Shown here: positions 53,693 through 62,715 of the stretch, piece after piece
Numbering within the stretch: position 1 is the stretch's first letter
Layout of the letters: each line of letters begins with the position of its first letter
DNA from: Pseudomonas sivasensis
Lineage (GTDB): Bacteria; Pseudomonadota; Gammaproteobacteria; Pseudomonadales; Pseudomonadaceae
Direction: 5' to 3'
Length of the DNA stretch: 64,000 nt
Assembly (NCBI RefSeq): GCF_013778505.1
Contig: NZ_JAAOWU010000015.1
Location: 115,196-179,195 of the forward strand
Translations under genes and position numbers: made by a program
The notes under the pieces: generated by a model
What the model was told of the DNA's origin: nothing
Seen by the model: only the letters and a program-made list of their open reading frames with translations
Databases searched by the model: none

Positions 53693-54822
53693 CAAGCCCC
53701 CGCGGTCAGTTCAATAACGTGCGGCAGTTGCCAGAAGGTATCGCGTACCGCCTGATCCGAGAAACGCGTATGCAGGCGTTCCAGCATCATCTCGGCACAC
53801 TGCCGTTGCTGGTGCTGATCCATCCCGGCCAGGTGCCGCAGCCCCTGCGCGAGATGTTCGGCGTCGCCGAAGGGAAACAGAATACCGACGCCTTCGACCA
53901 CTTCCTTCGCGCCGCCACAGGCCGTGGCCAGCAACGGTACGCCGGCCGCCATGGCCTCAAGCAGCACCATGCCGAACGGTTCGTGATCGGAGCTCAGGGC
54001 AAACACATCGAATGCGCGGAAATACCGACGCGCATCCGGCACCTGGCCGAGGAACAGCACCTTGTCGGCAATCCCCAGCTCACGAGCCTGATCCTTGAGC
54101 GCTTGTTCAAGGCGCCCGGTGCCAAGGATCGCCAAGCGACTCTCGGCCGGTAAGTGCGGCAATGCCAGAGCAAAGCCCTTGAGCAGCGTGGCCTGGTCTT
54201 TATCCGGGTGCAGGCGGCCGACATTGCCGACCACCCACTCATCCGGCGACAGGCCCAAGGCATCGCGCGCCTCATCCACAGGCACCTGGATGGCCTGCAA
54301 CGCGTCGACATCAATGCGGTTATACAACGTCTGGATGCGCGCAGCGGGCCAGGCCGGCAGGCAGCGGCGCATGTCATCACGCACAGCGTCGGAAACCCCC
54401 AGCAAGCTCAGGCGCTTGCGAAAGATCCCGGCAAACAGCTTACGGCTGCCGCGCAGGTAATCACCGAACGCGTGATGCACGCCGATGACCGGCAACCGCG
54501 TGCCAAGCAAGGCGATATAGATCGGCTTGAACCGGTGGGCGATACAAAAGCTGAAATTGCGCGACGCGGCGATCTTGCGCAGTTCACGGATGGCACCCAG
54601 CTTCAAGCCACGAATGGCTTTGGAGCTGAACTCCATGAACAACACTTCATCGGACGCACACCCGGCCGCTACAGCAGGGTCAGCGACCCCGGTGAGAAAC
54701 ACCGTGGTCACTTTGTAGCCAGAGCCTGCGAACAGACTCGCGTACTGCCGTGCGCAGTCCAGGAACGGCCCGTCATAGCCATGGCAGAACTGCAGGACGT
54801 GGCGGTCAGCCGAGCGCGTCAT
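53692..54822 (-). CDS. wapH: Glycosyltransferase, GT4 family (WapH-like)
   Basis: GT-B glycosyltransferase of 376 residues. Motifs: VLQFCHGYDGPFLDCARQYASLF at the N-terminus, WVVGNVGRLHPDKDQATLLKGF, and the SSDHEPFGMVLLEAMAAGVP stretch with the catalytic acidic residues. By position (between mig-14 and the carbamoyltransferase, as PA5004) it corresponds to WapH, which adds an outer-core glucose in P. aeruginosa; the exact linkage here is inferred. It overlaps the carbamoyltransferase gene by 17 nt. Confidence 0.85.
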   Translation of the reverse strand: MTRSADRHVLQFCHGYDGPFLDCARQYASLFAGSGYKVTTVFLTGVADPAVAAGCASDEVLFMEFSSKAIRGLKLGAIRELRKIAASRNFSFCIAHRFKPIYIALLGTRLPVIGVHHAFGDYLRGSRKLFAGIFRKRLSLLGVSDAVRDDMRRCLPAWPAARIQTLYNRIDVDALQAIQVPVDEARDALGLSPDEWVVGNVGRLHPDKDQATLLKGFALALPHLPAESRLAILGTGRLEQALKDQARELGIADKVLFLGQVPDARRYFRAFDVFALSSDHEPFGMVLLEAMAAGVPLLATACGGAKEVVEGVGILFPFGDAEHLAQGLRHLAGMDQHQQRQCAEMMLERLHTRFSDQAVRDTFWQLPHVIELTAGA

Positions 54823-56563
54823 AAGGGTCCACGCCGTCTTTGACGACCAGGATGTCTTCCATGATCAGGTACTGCAGGTCGGAGCCGAAGAACATGTCCA
54901 GCGCGTCTTTCGGCGAGCAGATCATTGCTTCGCCACGACGGTTGAGCGAGGTGTTCAGGGACACGCCGTTGCCGGTCAGCACTTCGAGCTCTTTCATCAT
55001 GTCGTAGTAGCGCGGGTTGTATTCGCGCTTGAGCACCTGGGCGCGGGAGGTGCCATCTTCATGGACCACTTCCGGTACGCGGGTCTTCCATTCTTCCGAC
55101 ACTTCAAAGGTGAAGGTCATGAACGGCGCCGGGTGATCGACCTTGATCATCTGTGGGGCCACGGTGTCGAGCATCGACGGGCAGAAAGGCCTCCAGCGCT
55201 CGCGGAACTTGATCTGGTGGTTGATGCGGTCAGCCACGCCGGTCGCGCTTGGGCAACCGATGATCGAACGACCACCCAACGCACGCGGGCCAAACTCCAT
55301 GCGGCCCTGGAACCAGGCCACGGGGTTGCCATCGACCATGATCTTGGCAATGCGCTTGGGCATGTTTTCGATTTTGCGCCACACCGGTTTGCTCTCGTGC
55401 TTGGCGCACGCAGCAATCACCTCTTCGTTGCTGTAGGACGGGCCGAGGTAGACGTGCTCCATCTTCTCCACCGGCACACCACGGGCGTGAGACACATAGG
55501 CCGCCGCGCCAACCGCAGTGCCGGCATCGCCGGACGCAGGCTGCACGAACAGCTCTTTCACGTCGTCGCGGGCAATGATCTTCTGGTTCAGCTTGACGTT
55601 CAGTGCACAGCCGCCGGCGAAGGCCAGCTTGCCGGTGTCCTTGAGGATGTCGCCCAGATAGTGGTCGATCATCTGCAAGGCCAGTTTCTCGAACAGCGCT
55701 TGCATGCTCGCGGCGTAGTGGATGTAAGGCTCGTCGGCGATGTCGCCTTCGCGCTTCGGACCCAGCCACTCGATCAGTTTTGGCGAGAAGTAGAAGCCCT
55801 TGCCCTTCTCTTTATACCGGCGCAGGCCGATGACGTTGGCGTAGTCGGTGTTGATCACCAGCTCGCCGTTCTCAAAGGAGGCCAGGCGCGAGAAGTCGTA
55901 CTTGCTGGCGTCGCCGTACGGCGCCATGCCCATGACCTTGAACTCGCCGTCGAGCATCTCGAAACCGAGAAACTCGGTGATCGCGCCGTACAGGCCGCCG
56001 AGGGAGTCCGGATCGTAGAACTCCTTGATCTTGTGGATCTTGCCGTTTTCGCCGTAGCCGAAGAACGTGGTGGCGTACTCACCCTTGCCGTCGATCCCGA
56101 GGATCGCGGTCTTCTCCTGGAAGCCGGAGCAGTGGTAGGCGCTGGAAGCGTGGGCCAGGTGGTGTTCAACCGGTTCGATCTTGATTTTCTTCGGATCGAA
56201 GCCCAGTTGCTCCAGGCACCAGACGATCTTGTTGCGATAGCGTTTGTAGCGACGGTTGCCCATCAGGATCGCGTCGAGGGCGCGGTCCGGGGCGTACCAG
56301 TAACGCTTGGCGTAGTGCCAACGTGCCTCGCCGAACAGGCTGATCGGGGCGAACGGGATCGCTACAACGTCAACGTCGGAAGGCTTGATACCGGCCTGTT
56401 CCAAGCAGAACTTCGCCGATTCGTAGGGCATGCGGTTCTTTGCATGTTTGTCGCGTACGAAACGCTCTTCTTCGGCGGCCGCGATCAGCTTGCCGTCGAT
56501 ATACAAGGCTGCGGAAGGATCATGGCTAAGGGCGCCGGACAGGCCAAGAATCGTCAATGCCAC
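54806..56563 (-). CDS. wapO: Carbamoyltransferase (NodU/CmcH family, WapO-like)
   Basis: Enzyme of 585 residues that would use carbamoyl phosphate and ATP to carbamoylate a sugar hydroxyl. The N-terminal ASKHA-like domain has ILGLSGALSHDPSAALYIDG, VEHHLAHASSAYHCSGF with the conserved His pair and LGIDGKGEYATTF. The C-terminal YrdC-like part has GRMEFGPRALGGRSI and MLDTVAPQMI. The position matches PA5005 (WapO), which carbamoylates an inner-core heptose. The start is GTG at 56563 with AGAGG upstream. It is the first gene of the seven-gene operon. Confidence 0.9.
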   Translation of the reverse strand: MALTILGLSGALSHDPSAALYIDGKLIAAAEEERFVRDKHAKNRMPYESAKFCLEQAGIKPSDVDVVAIPFAPISLFGEARWHYAKRYWYAPDRALDAILMGNRRYKRYRNKIVWCLEQLGFDPKKIKIEPVEHHLAHASSAYHCSGFQEKTAILGIDGKGEYATTFFGYGENGKIHKIKEFYDPDSLGGLYGAITEFLGFEMLDGEFKVMGMAPYGDASKYDFSRLASFENGELVINTDYANVIGLRRYKEKGKGFYFSPKLIEWLGPKREGDIADEPYIHYAASMQALFEKLALQMIDHYLGDILKDTGKLAFAGGCALNVKLNQKIIARDDVKELFVQPASGDAGTAVGAAAYVSHARGVPVEKMEHVYLGPSYSNEEVIAACAKHESKPVWRKIENMPKRIAKIMVDGNPVAWFQGRMEFGPRALGGRSIIGCPSATGVADRINHQIKFRERWRPFCPSMLDTVAPQMIKVDHPAPFMTFTFEVSEEWKTRVPEVVHEDGTSRAQVLKREYNPRYYDMMKELEVLTGNGVSLNTSLNRRGEAMICSPKDALDMFFGSDLQYLIMEDILVVKDGVDPYDALG

Positions 56564-56654
56564 TGGGGTCTAGCCTCTTTTAGTCTGCATGCAGGCGGGT
56601 TGCGCCTGAAAAAAGTGTGCTTCCCACCTGGGCAGGAAACAGCTAAAGGGCGGG

Positions 56655-56660
56655 ATTATA
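56655..56660 (-). promoter_or_regulatory. Candidate -10 box for the wapO-to-wapR operon
   Basis: A perfect TATAAT on the minus strand, followed by a pyrimidine/C-rich start region, lies 92 nt upstream of the wapO GTG. No good -35 is seen at 16-18 nt (GCAGTT at best), so the promoter may need an activator. The leader after it contains a small hairpin (CAGGCG / CGCCTG at 56592-56608). Confidence 0.45.
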
Positions 56661-56696
56661 GCTTAAAAATGATGGGAAACTGCTAGCCGCAAGGGG

Positions 56697-57032
56697 TTAG
56701 CGAAGCTCAACACTCCCGTCAGCACGTTGCCGGTAGATCGTGTAGGGCAGGATGAGCGTATCGAGAACACCGGATACCGGCACATCGAGAACAGCCCAGG
56801 GAATTCCGTTCAGCGAAAGCCCATCTGCAGAATTCGCCGGCCCATGCAGCACGCACAAGTCATACGCCACGCCGCTGTAGACACGCGGAACAGACTGACA
56901 ATAGGTTTTTTTCCCCTTGAGCTCCCGCACGGTGACGTCATCACCACGAAACACCGTGGTGACCGTTCCGCAGCCGCCCATGATTAACGTCATGCCCACC
57001 AACACCAACAACCGCACGATAGGGGTCCGCAT
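56697..57032 (-). CDS. YceK/YidQ family lipoprotein
   Basis: Small lipoprotein of 111 residues. The signal peptide ends in LIMGGC (Cys21). The mature part shows the DUF1375 pattern: the PRVYSGVAYDLC stretch, WAVLDVPVSGVLDTLILPYTIYRQ and two cysteines that could pair. The function is unknown; the family is common in gammaproteobacterial envelopes. AAGAAG precedes the ATG at 57032. It is divergent from the TonB receptor gene across a 205-nt gap in which I see no clear operator. Confidence 0.85.
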   Translation of the reverse strand: MRTPIVRLLVLVGMTLIMGGCGTVTTVFRGDDVTVRELKGKKTYCQSVPRVYSGVAYDLCVLHGPANSADGLSLNGIPWAVLDVPVSGVLDTLILPYTIYRQRADGSVELR

Positions 57033-57237
57033 ATCTAATTCTTCTTTTAAATTCAGGGAGCGAGAAGCTAGCACTGCGAAACCCGCGGCTCAGGCATCCG
57101 GAACCGACGCCTAGCGTAGGACGCTTCCGGTTCTGACCAGTTGCAACGAATTCGGCAAAACAAGGGTTGAATCGTTAAACTCGCACTTTTTACGCCTACG
57201 CCAATCACTCGCGTTGCGCCATAGACCCGGCCTCATC

Positions 57238-59325
57238 ATGACCCCAATTATCCCCACTCGCCTTGCTGTTCTGCTGCTAGGCCTGTGCACCACCGCCCTG
57301 GCCGACGATGCGCCCCTGGTCCTCGATCCCAGCGTGGTCACCGGCTCGCGCAGCGCCAGCCCGACGTTCGACCTGCCGTATTCGGTGGACAGTGTCAGCC
57401 GCGAACAGATCAGCGACGGCCAATTGGGTATCAACGCCTCCGAAGCCCTGTCCCGCGTGCCCGGCCTGGTGGTGCAGAACCGCCAAAACTACGCCCAGGA
57501 CCTGCAGATTTCCTCACGCGGCTTTGGCGCCCGGTCGGCCTTTGGCGTACGCGGCATCAAGTTGATCGCCGACGGCATCCCCGCCAGCACCCCGGATGGC
57601 CAGGGCCAAGCGGCCACATTCAACCTCGACACCGCCGAACGCATCGAAGTGCTGCGCGGACCGGCCGCCACCTTGTACGGCAGCAACGCCGGCGGCGTGA
57701 TCCAGATGTTCTCCCGCGACGGCGAAGGCCCGCCACGTATCGGCGCCGAAACCCTGATCGGCAGCGACGGCCTGAACAAAAACCACCTGAGCGCCGAAGG
57801 CGCGACCAACGGCGCAGGTTTTGTGCTCGACGCCTCGCGCATGGACACCAACGGCTACCGCGACCACAGCAGCGCACGCCGGGACCAGACCTTTGCCAAG
57901 CTTAATGTCCAGCCCGATGACGACAGCAAACTGGCGCTGATCTACAGCAGCCTGGAACAGAACGGCACTCAGGACCCGCTGGGGCAAACGTGGGAAGCGT
58001 ACAAAGCGGACCCGCGCTCGGTGAGCATTAACGCGCTGACGTACAACACGCGCAAAAGCATCGATCACCAGCAATTGGGGATGAATTACGAGCGCTACAT
58101 CGGCGATGCGACGTTGCAGGTAAATGCCTATACGGGGCGTAGGAGTGTGATTCAGTACTTGTCGATTCCAGGCACTATCCCCGCGGGCAAACGCGGCGGC
58201 GTAGTAGCGTTCGACCGCAAGTTCTACGGCGGCTCTGTCCACTGGCTGCAACCTATCAACAGCGCGCCCGGCGACCTGACCCTGATCGCCGGCCTGGACT
58301 ACGATCGCAGCCAGGATGATCGCCAAGGTTATTCCAACACCGCCAACGGGGTGCAAGGCGTCAAAGGCGCCTTGGGCCGCGATGAAACCGACACCGCCAC
58401 CAGCCTCGACCCGTTCGTGCAAGCCAACTGGTTGCTGGGCGACTGGACCCTGCAAGCCGGCCTGCGTCACAACACTATGAAAATGGACGTGGACGACCGC
58501 TTCGTCAGCGGTACCGACGGCGACGACAGCGGCAGCAAGACCTACCAGAAGAACACCCCATCGGTCAGCGTGATGTACGCTTTCACGCCTGACCTGCACG
58601 GCTATGTGAGCGCGGGCAAAGGATTTGAAACGCCGACACAAGCCGAGTCGGCCTACTCCAGCAGCTCAAACGGTTTCAACTTCGCGCTCAAACCGTCGGT
58701 CAGCACGCAGTACGAAGTCGGTTTGAAAGCACGACTTGGCCAAGACACACGCATCAACGCTGCCGTCTTCCAGATCACGACCGAAGATGAACTGGTGATA
58801 CAGCAATCCGTTGGAGGGCGTTCCACCTATCAAAACGCCGGCCGCACCCTACGCCGCGGCTTCGAACTGGGCCTCGAAAGCCAACTCGCAGAACACTGGA
58901 CCACCAGCCTCGCCTATACCCGCCTGCAAGCCACCTACGACAGCGACTTCGTCAGCGGCACCAGTACCGCCGTCGATAAGGGCAACTACCTCCCTGGCGT
59001 ACCGCAAACCACGCTGTTCGCCGAACTCAACTGGAAACCCCGCGACTGGGTGAGCACCGCCATCGAGGGCATGTACCGCAGCAAGGTCTACGTCGAAGAC
59101 ACCAACAGCCAGCACGCCGCGCCGGGCTACAGCGTGTTCAACTGGCGCGCGCGCTTCGAACAGAAAGTCGAGCACTGGACCTTCCACCAGACCCTGCGCC
59201 TGGACAACCTGCTGGACCGCCAGTACGTCGGCTCAGTCATCGTCGGCGACAGCAACGGTCGCTACTACGAAGCGGCACCGGGCCGCTCGTGGTACGCCGG
59301 CGCAGGTGCCGAGTACCAGTTCTGA
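57238..59325 (+). CDS. TonB-dependent receptor, YncD/PqqU-like
   Basis: Outer-membrane 22-strand receptor of 695 residues with a signal peptide (TRLAVLLLGLCTTALA). The plug domain has RVPGLVVQNRQNYAQDLQ and IRVLRGPAATLYG-type strands (IEVLRGPAATLYGSNAGGV). The barrel ends in RLDNLLDRQYVGSVIVGDSN and a terminal aromatic residue, YQF. The NRQNYAQDLQ, GYRDHSGA-like and YVGSVIV stretches match E. coli YncD, now known as PqqU, the receptor for pyrroloquinoline quinone. The ligand here is inferred only. The ATG at 57238 is chosen over a TTG upstream. Confidence 0.85.
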   Translation: MTPIIPTRLAVLLLGLCTTALADDAPLVLDPSVVTGSRSASPTFDLPYSVDSVSREQISDGQLGINASEALSRVPGLVVQNRQNYAQDLQISSRGFGARSAFGVRGIKLIADGIPASTPDGQGQAATFNLDTAERIEVLRGPAATLYGSNAGGVIQMFSRDGEGPPRIGAETLIGSDGLNKNHLSAEGATNGAGFVLDASRMDTNGYRDHSSARRDQTFAKLNVQPDDDSKLALIYSSLEQNGTQDPLGQTWEAYKADPRSVSINALTYNTRKSIDHQQLGMNYERYIGDATLQVNAYTGRRSVIQYLSIPGTIPAGKRGGVVAFDRKFYGGSVHWLQPINSAPGDLTLIAGLDYDRSQDDRQGYSNTANGVQGVKGALGRDETDTATSLDPFVQANWLLGDWTLQAGLRHNTMKMDVDDRFVSGTDGDDSGSKTYQKNTPSVSVMYAFTPDLHGYVSAGKGFETPTQAESAYSSSSNGFNFALKPSVSTQYEVGLKARLGQDTRINAAVFQITTEDELVIQQSVGGRSTYQNAGRTLRRGFELGLESQLAEHWTTSLAYTRLQATYDSDFVSGTSTAVDKGNYLPGVPQTTLFAELNWKPRDWVSTAIEGMYRSKVYVEDTNSQHAAPGYSVFNWRARFEQKVEHWTFHQTLRLDNLLDRQYVGSVIVGDSNGRYYEAAPGRSWYAGAGAEYQF

Positions 59326-60252
59326 TCAGCGGGATTCCAGCAACCGGCGACTGGCAAAGCTGAACGCCAGCACCACAAAAATCAGCACGCCGGTCGCCAC
59401 TTGCTGCCAGTAGAAATTCCAGCCGATCAGCAGCAAGCCGTTAGCGATCACGTTGATAAACAACACCCCCAGCAGGGTTCCGGGAACATTCGCCCGCCCC
59501 TGCCGGCTCAAGGTGGTGCCGATAAAGACCGCGCCGATGGCATTGAGCAAAAACGCATTGCCCGACAGCGGCACATAGGCGCTGACCGTCGAACTGAGCA
59601 ACACCCCCGCCACGCCACAGGCCAAGGCAGTCGCCAAGGCCACGACGGTGACGATTCGCTGCACCGATAAGCCTGAGTAATACGCCAGCAGCGGCTGGGT
59701 GCCCTGGGCCAGGAGTTCGCGGCCCAGGCGTCCGCGCGCCAATACCAGGCCATAGAACAACGCCAGTCCCAGCACGATCAGCAAAGGCGTAAGGCCGGTC
59801 AGTTCAGGCTTCACACCCTGGCTGATGTAGATAGGCTGGCCGCCGTCCGAGAGCAATTGCTGGGCACTGGTGCCGATAAACAGCGTGCCCAAGGTGGCAA
59901 GGAATGGACTGATCCGCAGGCCGGCGATCAACCCGGCATTCACCACACCGACCAACAGGGCCGCGACCAACGCCCCGGTCGCGGCAACTGCCCAGCCATG
60001 CCCACCATTGAGCAACACCACAAAACTGAAACTGGCGAAATCCAGTGCCGTGCCCACTGACAGGTCGATGCCACCCGCCGCCACGGCGTATGTCATGCCG
60101 ATGGCGACAATCGCCAGCAGCACGAAGTTATTCAGCACCAGGCTTTTGAGGTTGCCGCCACTCAGGAAGCCCGGCGCCTGCAAGGCAAACACCAACACGA
60201 TCACCCCAAACACCAGCGGCAACGTCAACGGCAGTAAGACGCGTGGGTTCAT
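59326..60252 (-). CDS. Sugar ABC transporter permease (RbsC family), subunit 2
   Basis: Inner-membrane permease of 308 residues with 8-10 helices. The BPD_transp_2 pattern AAGGIDLSVGTALDFASFSFVVLL and NAIGAVFIGTTLSRQGRANVPGTLLGVLF is that of ribose/xylose/galactose-type importers. It is the last gene of the operon, overlapping the first permease gene by 4 nt (ATGA). Its stop abuts the stop of the convergent TonB receptor gene. Confidence 0.9.
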   Translation of the reverse strand: MNPRVLLPLTLPLVFGVIVLVFALQAPGFLSGGNLKSLVLNNFVLLAIVAIGMTYAVAAGGIDLSVGTALDFASFSFVVLLNGGHGWAVAATGALVAALLVGVVNAGLIAGLRISPFLATLGTLFIGTSAQQLLSDGGQPIYISQGVKPELTGLTPLLIVLGLALFYGLVLARGRLGRELLAQGTQPLLAYYSGLSVQRIVTVVALATALACGVAGVLLSSTVSAYVPLSGNAFLLNAIGAVFIGTTLSRQGRANVPGTLLGVLFINVIANGLLLIGWNFYWQQVATGVLIFVVLAFSFASRRLLESR

Positions 60253-61199
60253 GAGCCGGCTCCCCGATTCAATGCGCTGGACGCGGCCACCACCAGCAGG
60301 ATCAGCACGCCCTGCACACCGTTGACCCAGAAATTCGACAGGTTGAGCAGCTGAAATCCATTGATCAGAAAACCGATCAGCAACGCCGCCAACAACGTCC
60401 CAGGAATACTTGCCACCAGCCGCCGCGAAAACACCACGCCCAGAAAGGCAATCGCCACCACCGACAGCAACATGTCACCGGAGCCCGTGGTGCTGCCGCT
60501 GAAAAACGCTGCCGAACATAACGCCGCCACACCAGCGCACAGGCCAGACAGCGCGTAACTCGACACCCCATAAGCCCGTACGCGAATGCCCGCTGCTTGC
60601 GCCGCCTGGGGATATTCACCCACCGCATGCAGGCGCAGGCCGTAGGCCGAATGCTGGACCAACAGGGTCAGCAACCCGGCCGTCAGCAGCAACACCCAGG
60701 CCAGTGCCGGCACCGCCAGCCAACTGCCGCCGCTGAGCACGTCCAGCAACGGCGAGTCGGTGGAAACCACGGTATTTTCCGTCAGCACCAATTCCAGTCC
60801 CGCCAGCACATTCATGCTCGCCAGTGTGGCCAACAGCGGCGGCAAGCGCAGCAACACCACGGCCAAGCCGTTGACCAGACCGACTGCCAGGCCGCAGCCC
60901 AAGGTCAGCAGCAGGGTGAGCCAAAGCTCCAGCCCGGCATTGTTAAGGCGGCTGAACACGGCCGCGCACAACCCCAGATTGGCCGCCAGCGACAGGTCGA
61001 GCCCACCGGCCAGCACATTCGAGCCGCCGCCGATAATCACGCAGGTCAACCCGAAGGCCAGCACGCCGAGAATCGCTGATTGGCTGAACACATTGGCCAC
61101 GTTGCCCAGCGACAGAAACCCCGGCGCCGCCAGGGCAAACCCCAGCAAAATTGCCAGGAATACGCCCACCGAACCCCGTCTCAGTAGTACCTCAAGCAT
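60249..61199 (-). CDS. Sugar ABC transporter permease (RbsC family), subunit 1
   Basis: Inner-membrane permease of 316 residues. Conserved motifs are GLTCVIIGGGSNVLAGGLDLSLAANLGL and YGVSSYALSGLCAGVAAL, with VVAIAFLGVVFSRRLVASIPGTLLAALL near the end. Two different permeases indicate a heterodimeric channel. The ATG at 61199 overlaps the ATPase gene by 8 nt. The substrate is not readable from sequence. Confidence 0.9.
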   Translation of the reverse strand: MLEVLLRRGSVGVFLAILLGFALAAPGFLSLGNVANVFSQSAILGVLAFGLTCVIIGGGSNVLAGGLDLSLAANLGLCAAVFSRLNNAGLELWLTLLLTLGCGLAVGLVNGLAVVLLRLPPLLATLASMNVLAGLELVLTENTVVSTDSPLLDVLSGGSWLAVPALAWVLLLTAGLLTLLVQHSAYGLRLHAVGEYPQAAQAAGIRVRAYGVSSYALSGLCAGVAALCSAAFFSGSTTGSGDMLLSVVAIAFLGVVFSRRLVASIPGTLLAALLIGFLINGFQLLNLSNFWVNGVQGVLILLVVAASSALNRGAGS

Positions 61200-62715
61200 G
61201 CTCGACCTCCCGCACCGGCACAGCAGCAGCGGGCACGGCGCCTGTAGCACAGGCGAGCAACTGATCGCTGTCAGCCTCCCCCGCACGAAATTCACCCGCA
61301 ATCTCGCCGCGATGCAGCACCAGAATTCGATCACTGATCCCCAGCAACTCCTGCAAATCCGATGACAGCACCAACACCGCTGCGCCCTCCTCTACCAGGC
61401 GCCCAATCAGGCGATAGATTTCCACCTTGGCGCCCACGTCCACGCCCACACAGGGCTCATCCAGCAGGTACACCGCCGAGCGGCGGCTGAGCCATTTACC
61501 CAGGGCGACTTTCTGCTGATTACCCCCACTCAGTTGGCTAACGGCGGCGTGAGGCCCAGGCGTCTTGATCGCCAGTTCTTCAATCAACCGCGCGGCTTCC
61601 ATCTGCTCGCTGCGCCGGCTCAGCAAGCCCCAGCGGCTGAACCGCGAGAGCCCCGCCAGTGTCAGGTTTTCCAGCACCGACAACACCGGCGAGATGCCCT
61701 GACTGCGCCGTTCCTCGGGCACCAGCGCGATGCCGTCGGCAATCGCCTGGCCCGGTGAACGCAGGCGCAGCAAGCGCCCGTCCAGATGCACACTGCCGCT
61801 GTCGGCCCGCTCGACACCAAACAGCGTCTTGAACAATTCCTTCGCGCCGGAACCGACCAACCCGGTGAGGCCGACGATTTCTCCGCGGCGCACCTCCAGG
61901 TCAATTTGCCGATAACGCCGTGCCAGACTCAGCCCGCGCACCTGCAACAGCGGCGCCCCCAACTCGACCTTGGCCTTGGGGTACATCTCCTGCACGTCGC
62001 GGTTGACCATCAGCCGTGCAATCTCTGCGCTCGACGTGTGCCGTGGCTGCACCACCGCCACATCCCGACCGTTGCGCAGCACCGTGACGTCATCGCACAG
62101 GCTGTCGATTTCCTGCAGGTAGTGGGAGATGTAGAGGATCGACAGCCCCTGGTCGCGCAGGCGCTTGACGATGCGCAGCAACTGGTCGACCTCGCGCTTG
62201 ACCAGCGCCACGCTGGGCTCGTCGAACACCAGGATCTTCGGCTGGCGAATCAGCGCCCGGGTGATTTGCAGTACCTGGCGTTCGGCGCTGTTCAACTCGC
62301 CGACCAAGGCACCGGGCGGCAGTTGCAGGTCAAAGTATTCCGTCAGCAGGCGCTGCGCTTCACGCTGTTGCCGCCGCCGGTCCACAAACGGCCCCCGGCG
62401 CAACTCATGCCCAAAAAACAGCGCTTCGCCCACGGTAAAACTGGCGGGCAGCAGGCGTTCCTGATGGATGAACTGCACGCCCAATGCGTCCACTTGACGC
62501 GGCGACAGCGCTGCATAGGCCTGGCCGTCGATACTCACCTGCCCGGCGTCGGCCGTGTGGATACCAGCGAGTATCTTGATCAACGTCGACTTGCCCGCGC
62601 CGTTCTCGCCCACCAGCCCATGGATGCTGCCACGCTCGACCTTAAGGCTCGCATCATCCAGCGCCTGGGTGGCGCCAAAGCGCTTGCGCAGGTGTTGCAG
62701 GTGCAATGCCGCCAT
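61192..62715 (-). CDS. Sugar ABC transporter ATP-binding protein (RbsA family)
   Basis: Tandem ATPase of 507 residues. The first domain has a good Walker A (GENGAGKST) and Walker B (ILVFDEPS), but its signature is degraded (LNSAERQ). The second domain has a signature LSGGNQQK but no Walker A lysine (GLVGSGAKEL). Pairing the first Walker A with the second signature leaves one working site, the usual arrangement in this family. It shares the TGATG junction with the binding-protein gene upstream. Confidence 0.92.
   Translation of the reverse strand: MAALHLQHLRKRFGATQALDDASLKVERGSIHGLVGENGAGKSTLIKILAGIHTADAGQVSIDGQAYAALSPRQVDALGVQFIHQERLLPASFTVGEALFFGHELRRGPFVDRRRQQREAQRLLTEYFDLQLPPGALVGELNSAERQVLQITRALIRQPKILVFDEPSVALVKREVDQLLRIVKRLRDQGLSILYISHYLQEIDSLCDDVTVLRNGRDVAVVQPRHTSSAEIARLMVNRDVQEMYPKAKVELGAPLLQVRGLSLARRYRQIDLEVRRGEIVGLTGLVGSGAKELFKTLFGVERADSGSVHLDGRLLRLRSPGQAIADGIALVPEERRSQGISPVLSVLENLTLAGLSRFSRWGLLSRRSEQMEAARLIEELAIKTPGPHAAVSQLSGGNQQKVALGKWLSRRSAVYLLDEPCVGVDVGAKVEIYRLIGRLVEEGAAVLVLSSDLQELLGISDRILVLHRGEIAGEFRAGEADSDQLLACATGAVPAAAVPVREVEHA

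Noticed and set aside
55061..56686. 541-codon open frame antisense to the carbamoyltransferase
   Set aside because: Shadow frame with low-complexity His/Val/Asp content.
57514..58641. 375-codon open frame antisense to the TonB receptor
   Set aside because: No motif; it lies fully inside a well-assigned receptor gene.
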